Below are positions 34,111-45,500 of a stretch of 64,000 bases of DNA, in pieces. The DNA comes from Heliopora coerulea (Eukaryota; Cnidaria; Anthozoa; Scleralcyonacea; Helioporidae). The stretch covers positions 1,295,001 to 1,359,000 of the forward strand of contig JASJOG010000028.1 of NCBI GenBank assembly GCA_030142905.1, written 5' to 3'. The position numbers and the translations under genes are program-made. Position 1 is the stretch's first letter; the number at the start of each line of letters is the position of its first letter. The notes beneath the pieces are model-generated. The model was not told the origin of the DNA. It did not search any database and was given only the letters and a program-made list of their open reading frames with translations.

Positions 34111-34167
34111 GTGGGATAAGGAAATTCAAAACCGACCACCCGGCCTTGGGGTTTTATCGACAGTTAG
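34111..34167 (+). repeat. 57-bp direct repeat, left copy
   Basis: GTGGGATAAGGAAATTCAAA and onward; matches 39091-39147 at 55 of 57 positions by eye. The copies bracket about 4.9 kb containing the MITE, the LINE and the hairpin. Confidence 0.85.
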
Positions 34168-34840
34168 ACGGCTACGCAGTCGGCCATGCAGTTTAGAGTT
34201 TAATAGAGAAGTATGTATGAATACAGAGAAAAAGAATAAAAGATGCGTAACATTGTCTCGTGCATAAATATCTTGGAACACAACCCTGGACGTACGTTTA
34301 GGCCTTCTATGATGGCCTCTTCAGTAGGGATTTGGGGTTGGCAGTCGATGTTATACAGTCGGAAAAGAAGCGATAATCAGTATAAAATAAAATAAAAGTA
34401 AAAGGAGATAAAATGTGTGCTTACCAGACTTGTTGTATGTCTTGGGAAGACGAATTTTGCGTGCCATCGTAGTCTTAAGGAGAGTTTACCGCAAGTTGAG
34501 AGAAGGGGGACATCCGTGTTAGCGTTGGACAGGTAATGGGAGCGTGAACGGGTTGTGATGTGAAGTTTAAGCGAGTAGTGTTGTCCGTTCCAAATAAATA
34601 AAAGGTGCGCGGATTGAATGTGTGCTTTGTGTGTAGCTGTGAAGTGTTGGATCATAAGAGGGTAATATTGCGAGCTGGGTTCATGTGTTATTTGACACCA
34701 TGTTGAAAATCAAAAAGTTTTTCGCCGTTACTAGTAGAAATGTTTCAGTTATAATCTTTTCTGCGTTGTTGTCGGGTTCAGGGTCTTCCTTTAACGTACC
34801 TATGTAGGCGTCGATGCCTTAGTCATTTGGTATGTTGGTA

Positions 34841-35698
34841 CAGTGGAACCTCAGTTTTCCGACTACCCTTGCTGCCTCGCAAATGTGGTCGTAAATGACA
34901 GGTGGTCGCAAATGACAGTTACGCTGTGACGTCATGATAGCCATATTGGAAGACGTTCTGCTTACCTATAAACTCTGCTGGCTACTCGTCTTAAAATCCG
35001 CTTTGTTATAATTTAAAACAAATAAAATATTTCTTAATAAAGAAAGAAAGCCAGAGAAATAACTGGACAGAAACTTTCCGCTGAAACAAAGAGACAGTTT
35101 CAACAGAGATCGGTGAGTGATATGCGTGCCGTGAAAGAAAACCCAAAAAGCGTTTGACAGCTGAGCGAGAAAAGGCGGCTGTATTCTCCGGATATCAGCT
35201 GGCACACAACAGAGCAATTTTTAACAAAGATATTTGCTCAACGAATGTTGAAGGAAAAATTTATACGGTCATTTACTGACGATTTTGTTGCGGTAACAGG
35301 TGTTCAATTACGTTTCGTTGCTGAAAGTCCACACGTGTAACATCACTTAATGAATCATGATCCTTTTGTCTTACGAACGTCAACGTTGAGAGTGAAACCC
35401 TTCAAGCGCTAACGTGTTTCCGGTCGTATTCTGGCATGTTTAGGTTAAAAAACAAACACTTGTTCCTTGCAATTCGCTTGAATCTGTGCTTGAATTGTTT
35501 CAGTTTTATGTTGAGATGGTTGCTCATGACTGGTAAATTTCGTGTGCCTAACGCGACCAAGTGGTCCCTGGTCGCGTTAGGCAGGTGGTTGCTCAATCCA
35601 GGTACATTTTAACTACAAATCGTCAGTGCCGGAAAAAGTGGTCGTATACAACAGGTGGTCGTAAAAGGTGGGTGTGTCGTAAAACTGAGGTTCTACTG
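34841..35698. mobile_element. Pogo/Tigger-like MITE, 858 bp, TA target duplication
   Basis: Terminal inverted repeats: CAGTGGAACCTCAGTTTT at the left and the complement of CAGTAGAACCTCAGTTTT at the right, flanked by TA on both sides (34839-34840 and 35699-35700). Sub-terminal GTGGTCGTAAATGACAG and related motifs are repeated at both ends. No transposase frame is present. The CAGT start and TA duplication are typical of pogo-type Tc1/mariner elements. A tandem copy of the flank without the insertion lies at about 35845-35905. Confidence 0.88.
35547..35581. repeat. 13-bp palindrome inside the MITE
   Basis: CCTAACGCGACCA and its exact reverse complement are separated by 9 bases. Confidence 0.85.
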
Positions 35699-35700
35699 TA

Positions 35701-35960
35701 TATAGACTCCTGACGTCTATAGTGACGGACACTTTTTTAATGGCAGATCGTTGTTAAGTGAGAGTAAACGGAAGATTCTGTTCAGTTGTTTAGTTTTTGT
35801 GTGTCATTTCTAATGTATTATTGTCGTGATTAGCGTCTTCTTCTAACATACCTATCGATGCTTTGATGCCTTCCTTATTTGGTATGTTGGTATATAGACT
35901 CTTATCAGTTGTATATAAAGACGACTATTATGTTACAGGATAGATTGTTATTATGTGAAA
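35701..35960 (+). repeat. Tandem copy of MITE flank (empty site)
   Basis: The sequence TTTGGTATGTTGGTA|TATAGACTC at about 35877-35901 corresponds to the interrupted 34826-34840 plus 35699-35708. The upstream 45 bases also match (ACCTATCGATGCTTTGATGC against the sequence near 34797-34820). Confidence 0.75.
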
Positions 35961-36219
35961 AGAACTATTTAATGAAGGTGTTCGTTGAGTTGTCTCGTTT
36001 TGTATTGTTCCGTGTTAGTGTTTGTTAAAGTTCCTTCGCCATTGTCAGCACTGTTTGCTTCAGTTTTGCTTGTATGGTCCCGTCAAGTGGTGTTAATTTC
36101 TTGTAAAGTTGTGTTTTGTTTGTGTATGCCGTCGTCGTGGCTATTCCCCGAGGTCGAGGATGATGGTATTCGTAGTCTAGGGAATTGATGTCTAATTTTG
36201 TTGAACAATTGTTGGGAAG

Positions 36220-38150
36220 TCAGGAGTGTGTCCTCAGATGACTGATCAGGCCGATTCTTGCTCGGAAGCTGCGGTTGCAGTGGGGACATCTTGTTCCAGG
36301 TGGTAACGCCGGCCTTTGATGTTGTTGTCTTTCCTTTCTTCTTCTTCTTTTCTCTTCAAGTTCCTCGCATCGCTTGGTTTCGAAGGTCGTTGCTCCTACT
36401 CTGATGGTGGCTCTCCAGAGAGGTGTGTCCTTTGCGATGTCTTCCCAGTTGTTGAAGTCGATGTTACACTTCTTCATGTTGGCTTTCAGGACATCCTTGT
36501 AGCGTTTCTTCTGACCTCCTCTTATCCGTTTGCCTTCTTTGAGTTGGGAGTAGAAGACTTGTTTCGTGAGGCGATCGTCACTCATCCTGACAACGTGGCC
36601 GCTCCATCTTAGTTGGTTCTTGATGATGCAGGCTTCGATGCTGGTTGAGTTGGCTTCTTGCAGGACACTGACGTTGGTTCTTCGATCCTCCTAGCTGATC
36701 TTCAGGATGCTCCGGAGACAACGTTTATGGAATTTTTCCAGCGTTTTGAGGTGGTGATGGTATGGAGTCCATGTTTCTGATGCGTATAGGAGCGTTGGGA
36801 TCACGACAGCTTTGTAGATCATCATTTTTGTGTCAGTTCTGATGTCACTTTCTTGTAAGACTCTTTCACGCAGGCGACCAAAGGTGCTTCCTGCAAATTT
36901 TGGACGATGTTGGATTTCGTCTGTGGGTTGCCTTGGGATGGAGTCGATGATGCTTCTGTCGATGGTGACCTTTTGGTTGAGTAGGCCAGCAAAATGTTCT
37001 TTCCATCTCTCTCCGATTTCCGCCCTGCTTTTCAGGATGGTTGTCCCGTCTTTGCTCTTGAGGAGAGCAGTTCCGTGTGTGGATGGTCCGAAGATGGCTT
37101 TGGTAGCGTTGAAGAAGCCTCTGATGTAGTTGACATCTGCTAGTTGCTGGATCTCGCGAAACTTGTCCTTCCACCACTGGTTCTTGAGCCGACGGGTTAC
37201 TCTTTGTACTGCGGCAATGCATTCTTGGTAGTTCCTTCGTTTTGCAATGAACTGCTTGTCATTTTGCAGGATAACGAAGGCTTGCCGTTTCTTATCGATG
37301 AGATCTTTGATTGTTTCGTCGTTCTCATCAAACCAGTCTTGATGTTTCTTCTTGTTGAGGCCGATGGTTTCCTTGCAAGTGGTGACGATTGCTTCCTTCA
37401 GCTGGTTCCAGTCATCTTGGACAGACAAGGTGGGCTGTCTACGCTGTAGTTCTTGTTGCAGGCGTTCTTGGAACCTTTCACGGCAACTTGAGTCTTGCAG
37501 GGCTTTAGTGTTAAATTTCTTGATGTTGTTGACTTGGTTACGTGGTTTTGTCTTCGAACGCAACTTGATCTTCATGACGGACGGACGCGATGAGGCGATG
37601 ATTGGTTCAGCACTCGTCGGCCCCCGTAACTGCTCTGGTGTACAACATATCTTGCTGATCGCGTGATCTTACGATAACGTAGTCGATCAGGTGCCAATGC
37701 TTAGATCTTGGATGTTGCCAGGATACTTTGAGACGGTTCATTTTGTCGGAAGAGGGTGTTCGTGATCACTAGATCATGTTCGCGAATTTCGTAAGCAGGA
37801 GGGTCCCATTGGCATTGAGTTTGCCGACTCTTTCCTTCCCGATGGTCCTTCGCCATAGTTACCGATCTCTTCCGACTCTTGCGTTGAAGTCGCCCAGTAA
37901 AATGGTCTTGTCATCCTTTGGGATTGCGGATAGGACGTTGTCGAGTTGGGAGTAGAAGCTCTGTCCTTCCCCAATCGCCAAAAGACTTTCTTTGTTTTGA
38001 CAACGAAGACGCCTGCGCGTGATTTTGTTTATCGTGTACTCGATGTCGCACCACTCCAAGAAGCACAAGTTCCTTCACAAATCCTCCACTGAGTCCAATG
38101 GCAGGGACATCGATTGGAGTCAAGAGATTTGTTGCAGCTTTCGTCCGCCT
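36220..38150 (-). mobile_element. LINE with endonuclease, deleted RT core and C-terminal C2H2 finger
   Basis: Minus-strand order: endonuclease pieces (QSFYSQLDNVLSAIPKDDKT, LLGDFNARVGRD) in shifted frames at 38123-37680. Then a frame from 37575 to 36691 with the pre-RT segment (QDWFDENDETIKDLIDKKRQ, WWKDKFREIQQLADVNYIRG, LKSRAEIGERWKEHFAGLLN). After PRQPTDEIQHRP it jumps to FGRLRERV and DTKMMIYKAVVIPTLLYASE, which normally follow the RT palm and FADD, so the RT core is deleted. TAG at 36691-36693 replaces Trp in ILKIS-x-EDRRTN. The end (36585-36220) has RCPHCNRSFRARIGLISHLR TH, a C2H2 finger, typical of one animal LINE group. Confidence 0.85.
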
Positions 38151-38384
38151 TCACAGCCGTTGGGTTTTGGTTACTTCATCTGTTTGATCCGCCGTTGAGG
38201 TCTTAAGCGTAGTTTTACCATTGCCCGGTTTGCCACCATTTTCAGAGATCCTTCACGGCTACCGTAACGGCCATGGAGCACGAGGTTCCACAGTACTTCT
38301 CCCTGCCAGGCAGTCTCCTACTTGATGTTGCCCGCCGTGCACGGCAAGGACGTAGTGTGGCATTGTAAACTATATAAAGGTATT

Positions 38385-38609
38385 ATTGAGCTCCGAAAAC
38401 CACAACCAGAGGATAATTTGAAAAAGCAAAGGATAAAACACAGACCGAATAATGTCATCTTGTGACTTGATATTCAAGTTAGAACAAGAAACAGACAAGT
38501 TGGAAACGGTGTTCAACTTGTCTGTTTCTTGTTCTAACTTGAATATCAAGTCACAAAATAACATTTTTCGGTCTGTGTTTTATCCTTTGCTTTTTCAAAT
38601 TGAGCTCCG
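38385..38609. mobile_element. Fold-back insertion with 11-bp target-site-like repeats
   Basis: Arms of 88 bp (38415-38502 and 38514-38601) are reverse complements with only a few mismatches; the loop is 11 bases. The direct repeat ATTGAGCTCCG lies at 38385-38395 and 38599-38609. The structure looks like a non-autonomous hairpin element. Mirror-image open frames on the two strands are a by-product. Confidence 0.8.
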
Positions 38610-39090
38610 TTTTGTTCGAAAAGTTCGCATGTGTTATGTGAAAGTTTAGTTGGTTGTGATCAAATATATTGTCCTTTGGGTTTGTTATGTTAAGGATGAT
38701 GTTATTTGATGTGGTTAGTACGAGACTGCTTAAAATCCATAGGCAAGCCATTTGCCCTTTGGACCTTGTTATTACGCACGTGGTACACAGTGTGGCGAGC
38801 TTGGATTAGCTCTACCCGTCCCCTACGAGGTTTTGACTGCAATTTTTTTGTTTTAGAGTGGGTAATTGGAACCACACTGGTGTTACAGTTGTGTAATTGT
38901 GATTGTCTGACGATTGGGAGTGAAATTGTTAATAATGGAACGCTCTTTTAGCCGTGGGCTTTAGTGAGCGTGACATGGATACGCTAATGGTATGCCATGA
39001 GTAAAGTTGAGTGAATGAATATGAGTTAGTTTCAGAATAAATCGTGGAGTATACATTTGGGTTGTGTAGGTGTATTAGTAATTAACACGA

Positions 39091-39147
39091 GTGGGATAAG
39101 GGAATTCAAAACCGACCACCCGGCCTTGGGGTTTTATCGATAGTTAG
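39091..39147 (+). repeat. 57-bp direct repeat, right copy
   Basis: Partner of 34111-34167, same orientation. Confidence 0.85.
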
Positions 39148-39436
39148 TTCAGCGACAGTTAGTTTATTGGCAACAGTCTGAATTTGTTCCTGTCTCATGT
39201 AATCAGCCGCTAAATCTCGTAAGAAGTCCCTTAAGGCGACTATAGTCAAACGTTAGCCCTTTCACATCATTTTTGACGTCTAGAGATGATGAAGAACAGA
39301 AAAACTTACGTGATTAAACCGTCTTCCTGGTGAAAAGTTGTTCTTTTAAAAGACAGCCAAGCACTTGAGAGGGTCGCCGTAAAAAGAACTCTGGCGGTCG
39401 TGCAAAGAACTCTGGGCACACATTGACCCCCGGCTC

Positions 39437-39487
39437 ATTGGTCCTCTTTCGTACTCCCCGCACGGCAAAATGGCGGTTCGGCTTTAG
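39437..39487 (+). promoter_or_regulatory. Promoter-proximal region: inverted CCAAT, YY1-like site, uORF
   Basis: ATTGG (inverted CCAAT box) lies at 39437-39441. AAAATGGCGGTT at 39467-39478 matches the YY1 consensus that often sits at transcription starts of TATA-less genes. Its ATG opens a 5-codon ORF (MAVRL, 39470-39487) ending 30 bases before the main ATG at 39518. No TATA box is evident. Confidence 0.45.
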
Positions 39488-39517
39488 CGTCCGTTGGATA
39501 CGAAAGTCGAGATCAAG

Positions 39518-39570
39518 ATGGATTCAATGACGGACGATGATGTCAGTCTTCCTATTGATTTTAACGTAAG
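39518..39570 (+). CDS. Cnn-like gene exon 1
   Basis: Start codon and 17 codons plus two bases; donor AAG|GTAAGA. Encodes MDSMTDDDVSLPIDFNV. Confidence 0.8.
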
Positions 39571-42500
39571 GTAAGAGATGAAATTTACAGCTCTTATAAT
39601 TGTTTTAATTCTGTAAGTCAGCATGGGTGGTTTTTGAGTGCCCAAGGTACGGAATAAATGCACCGTTGCCAGCGCTAGCAACGGTCATTCAGTATCACAA
39701 AATGATTATAAAAGCGCAATATAAACAGACAGACGGAGTGGTTCTCCTTCTTCCCGTTGACTCAGGTTCTCATGGGTACATCAATGATTTCATGCTATCC
39801 TCGTTTTAAATTTACAGTACGCAAATTCCACGAGTAGAGGATGCAAACATATCAGCACAAACATCTGCTAGTGAAACTAGTGTTGCTGGTAAGTTGTTTT
39901 GTTCTTGTAGTGAACTCAAGTTCTTAAGAACTATAAGATATCTACCACGAAGAACTTACGATAATTTTGCTCTTTTAGACGTTTGCTAAATGATGTTCAG
40001 TCTGTTGTCTGTGTATTTTGCATAGTCTAATTGTAAACATATTTGTATATGTATGCTGCTTGTCTTATACTATATATATAGTCCAAGTGCATATCAGCCT
40101 TAAATTCAGCTGTTTTCACCAGCTGGTGCCGTAACTCAAAACTTTAAACTTAAGCATACACCTGCGAAGTATGATAATTTATTAGCTAGTGTATGATTTT
40201 TTTGTAAATAACTACGGTTTATCATTACGCACGTTCTTTACATCCTCAGGGAGATTTTCAGAAGTGCATACGATGAAAGATCACGAAATGGTGAGTCTAC
40301 TTTAATTTGAATGAAAGCAACACAATGGTTATCAGTGAAACACAATTCCTGTGGGTTATTCATAAGTGGCACAGTAATATGGTAGTATTTAATAATTGAA
40401 CATATGTGGCTTGTGGCTTTCAAGTCTACAATGCAATCTGATATTATGTTAATTAATAAAGTTTGTCTAAATACAAGTATGGAGTGTTCATATCAGGATA
40501 AAGGCAGCAAAGCAGCCTGGCTGACTCTTAACTTGCTGATACCCTCAGCATGCTATAACACCGGTTTTTATTGTAAAGTTATAGAAAATTTGATAATTAC
40601 AGTATACAGAACTTCAAAAGGGCCTTTTAAGTGAGAAGGTTTCAACTGAATGCATTTTTATGACTGGCATTTCAAGTGGTTCCTGCCAGGATGCATTTAA
40701 TTATGAATATGAAATAAAATTTGATTCATGATAATTTATTACAGACATGTGGCATTTTGTTTTTATAATAATGCTAATCCTTGTCAGCTTTATGTAATAT
40801 GATATTAATACATGTATTGTCATAGTTATTATGAGTGAGATGGGTTGGAACTTTGTTTCCTACTAGTGATAAAGTGTTGCTTTAGAGTATTTTCTTAACA
40901 AAACAGGAATTAAATACATGGAGATCCACAATGTAAGTGTAATATTTAAGGTATAGGAATTGTTGATGTGTTAGGATCACAAATTTGGCTTTCCAGAGTT
41001 ATGTTAAAATATTCTATATTCTGGCACAAACTACTGTAGCAGTATTGTTTTTGGGTTAGTCTGTTTTATCAACATGCTACTTGACTGTGTTGAATCAGAG
41101 TCACATGGCCCATTATTATATATATAGCAATTATATTCTATTCAGACACTTTGTTTTTTAATGAACTAGGGAAAAAATAATAATACAACTTCTATCACTT
41201 CTTTAATGATTTATTATATTTTAACTGATATGGCTTAACTCATTCCCAGCAGGATCAGTCTCAAGGGTGGATGTTGTACCAAGAAAGGGTTATATAATGT
41301 ATAACCTATGCAATTATATTATACCTGTAATTCATTCCTGGCATAGTCCATCTTCTGGTCTTTTACTCTGGTTAAGGGGAAATATTATACCAGCAAATTG
41401 TTAATTGGTATATTTAACACCTAAATATGTTAAAACTAATTTCATCAGTCAGAAATTATATAGTAAAACTTGCTGTACTAGATGTGTGGTATCATAATTC
41501 TTTCCAACTTGATTTAAGTTTAAATTATAGTGATTAAATAATAGAGAGGTCTTGCTTTTTGGTGGCATCAAAATAAGTTAATAAAAATATAAATACTGTA
41601 ATAATATCCCGCAATATCCAACATTAAATATTTAATAAAGTAAAGACATAAATAAATATATAAATAAATAAGCAATTAAATAAATGAGCAGGAATATCCA
41701 TGAAGAAAAAGGGGCTGCTTTGTTTATCTTAGTAGACTGATACTGTTGTGTAAATAGCATCATTCATGTAATATTGTAAAGTCCAAATTTCACTTTGTCT
41801 TAATATAATAAACAATATAATCAGCACTTTGTGACAACATTTATTTCTGCTTTGTATTATAGCACATATCTGAATTAAAGAAAGAAAATTTTGAATTGAA
41901 GTTACGGATATATTTCTTGGAAGAAAAACTTCAGTACTCTCAGAGGGACTCAGATGAGGATGCATTCAAATTAGTAAGTTAATTACTATTGAGTGACATT
42001 ATGGCTGTTTGCAATGACATGAGGACAAAAATAAAATTAAAATAATAGAAGATGAAATGGATTAATTACATGCAAGAAAGTCTGGTCATAGTTTGAAAAG
42101 GATAAAATAGATATAAATTTCAAATAGGACTTTGACAAACCATTATATTAACCCACTTGTTAGTTGTTGCTATGGAATTTTTTGATTGTTTAAGTGTCTC
42201 CAGTCAGCAAGACAGGCTTAGCCAAGCAGTAGCCACCAATACCATTGACAAGTTTTTAAGAGAGAACTTTTTTCTTACAAATTTGGTCTTGTTCCTATTT
42301 TGCAAGATTTGTCCTTCTAACCCAAAATGTATTAGTAAATATTAATTTAATTAATTAAAAACACTCATCAGGGCTGAAAAGGTTATCATTTTACTATGAA
42401 TATGTTCTTTTAACACTAATTTAATTTATTGTAGCAGGGCATTCAACTGGGGGCATGTAATCATGTCAGCACTCACCTGCAGGTGCCCAGAAGATTTTGG

Positions 42501-45500
42501 GTGCATGATTGACTGCATGCATAGTATATGAAGTCAATCTGTTGGGGATTGACTCATTAAAATCTTGATTCACTTCCTATAATGTGAACATCTTTTCCAA
42601 AATGAAATGGTTTTATCCAGCTTTTTGGACCGTTAAGAAGGATTACAGGAATAGATATTGAAGGGATGGTGAATCATTTTGACCAGCCACTGTCATGTTC
42701 ATCCTTTGAGACCTCTTGCCATTAAAGAGTGGAGAAGTTTTAAATTTTACATTAACAACCACTTTTTGAAATTGTTGGATGTGAAATCTTTGTGGAAGTC
42801 AGTGATGTCTTATTATCGATGAGAATTTCCAAATCTGTCAAAATTAGCTAGTCTGATCATTGCTGTTGTCAGGTTCCAACTCCTTGGTAAAACAGACATT
42901 TACCATAGTTAGCAATTAGAATATGTCACTATTTTGTCATCCAATCAAAATAGCAATTCTGATGGTCTGTCAGAAAATAGCATGGATACTGACAATGATT
43001 CATCTTCATAAATGCCATTATATTAATGAACTTAAATATATATTGTTCAATGTAAAATTTAAAAAGTTTGCTTGGTACAGTAGACTTAAGTCTAATTTTG
43101 GTATGAAAAGATGTTTTCTAATCAGTGTCCACTTGTGTCTTTCATATTTGAGAATATAATTGTGGGGCAAGGTGCTTGGAACTACTTTTACCTTTGCAGT
43201 TGGATGCACATGCAATTTTCTGAGTCTGAATGCCCTGCTGGATCCAGAAATACTTTCTCCAAACCTTTTGCAACTTAATAAGCATGTAATACCCATCACA
43301 AGACTTAATATTTCAATGGAAATCAGAAATATATTATAAAAGAAAAACGATATTGAAACTGCAGATAATTGAAAAAGTTCAAGGCATTTTCATTGTTTGC
43401 CTTATGGCCAATATGTTTGTTTAAGTCAACTTTAAATTAATAACAGCATATATGATTGATATCAGATATGATCATGTTATCCCATTAGAATAGATTGTTG
43501 TCATGCTGTAACAGAGCACATGGATATAATCAGGTAGCAGAATGAGATGGTGAATCAAAATTACACCTGCCCAGCAGATTGTTAGACTAGCCATGTTTAA
43601 GTATGCTGGTTGTAAACCTCCCCAACTCATAATGACCATCTAGGAACTTGTGGAAAGTACGAACTCCTACATGTACATTGGGTATATTAATGTCATTCAT
43701 TAACATCAACATATCACTATGGCTGCCCAGCACCTTGGCTTGACACCTGAGTCTCAGTAGCTATGCAATGGTTAGACCATCTCACCTATCATCACAAGGT
43801 TGCAGTTTGACCCTTGTCTGGGACCTTGGATACATTTTGCTTAGTGAAGGCTGTTTTCCATTAGGAAAATTTTATCTTGTGAAGTGACTTTTTCTTAATG
43901 TCTCATACAGTAGACTTTAAGCTGTTACTAATTAAATTAAATGTGACTGGTTATTGACTAAGATTGTTCAATTTGGGGTTGTTCTATTTTTTGAAAAGTC
44001 GTATGAAGTTATGCTGTATCATCATATTTAGAACATTGAATTAAAAGTGGAAATTGAAAAGCTTAAAAGTGAGCTGAATGAAAAACGACAGCTTCTGATG
44101 AAAGCATCGTAAGTACTACTAGCTACATGTCACTCAAAATTCTCATTTGGTACAGGTATCATTTTATTAACCCTTTAATGTCCAGGGCTCATCCTTGTGA
44201 TGACTAAAATTGTCTGGTGTTATCAAGAGTAAAATACTAAAGTGAGCCCTTTCCCCCTAAATGGCTTAAACTAAGAATTACCTCCCATGGTTTGACTAAC
44301 CCTGTTGCAATTCAAAAACAATGATGCACTTTTAAGAAGTTGTAATGTGAAAAGTACTGTACCTGCTGAAATTATGATATGTAAATTATACTGTATAATC
44401 ATTTCATTCTCCAAAGGAATATGGAACCAGAAGGAAGAATAAGAATAAAGTGAAAGGAAATCAAAATTGTTTTTGGAAAAAATCTTTGAAGGGGTTGAAA
44501 AAGGTTTTATAAAGTGAAATTTGAACCCAGTTAGTGAGTTGAAAATATCAGCAACTGAACATCCTAACCTGATAAACTACTAATTCTTAATCAGTACTAA
44601 AAGTCATTTTGAAATTTATAATTTAGAAGTGTCGGAGGTTTAATATATCTTGAGATGATAGATGAAGGATTGTCAAGCTCTTGATGATCCTTTGTCTATC
44701 ATCTCAAAAGTCATTTTATTAATTCATTAAGAGGCAGGGCTCGTCCTTTGAGGAGTAAAATCACATGGAGTAGAATACTAAAGTTCACCCTTGCCCCTTA
44801 CATCTTTAACTCCTGAATTTTATTCCTTTTGTTCTTTGTTCTCTCTTTTTGTTTTTCCTTTGTTCACTCACTGGTTCTTTTGTTTTTTTCTGGGTCATTT
44901 TGACCCCTATTCATACTTAAAGGGTTAATGGGTCAAGGAGATGGCTGTTAATTCATTCAATGGCAGGGCTCATGCCTTTCATGAGTAAAATCATCTGGCA
45001 TTAGCCAGAGTAAAATGATAGAGTGTAGCCTTACCCCTTAATGGGTCAAGGAAATGACTGTTAATTCATTCAGTGGCAGGGTGCATCCCCTTGATGAGTG
45101 AAATCATCTGTCATTATTCATTGGAGAGTAAAATGATAGAGTGTACACTGACTCCTTAATGGTTATGGACTAGATGGCTGTTAAACAACTGGCTCCAGAA
45201 TTAATGTATATATTAAATATTTATTCTAGGGCAGCAGTGGACAGTTTGGACCATAACAATCAAGAACAAATAAAGAAGGTTTGTGTTGTGCTACTTTAAT
45301 AAGAGCTATAATTAAGAAATAGAAACTGTTTTGCTGTGTTTACATAGTCTGATGTGAGCACAAGAAGTAAGTTGGGAGAATTCAAAAGCTGCTGTGTATG
45401 CCCAAGATCTAAGGTCAAGGGTTTACATGGCCACTTGAGAGTACTCCCAAACTCTCCGAGTGTTTGTATCAGGCTATATAAACCAACAATTGAAAACAGT

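Noticed and set aside
36316..37666. Several 98-104 codon plus-strand frames
   Set aside because: They are antisense shadows of the minus-strand LINE.
38370..38649. Near-identical 64-65 codon frames on opposite strands
   Set aside because: They are caused by the 88-bp inverted repeat, not by two genes.
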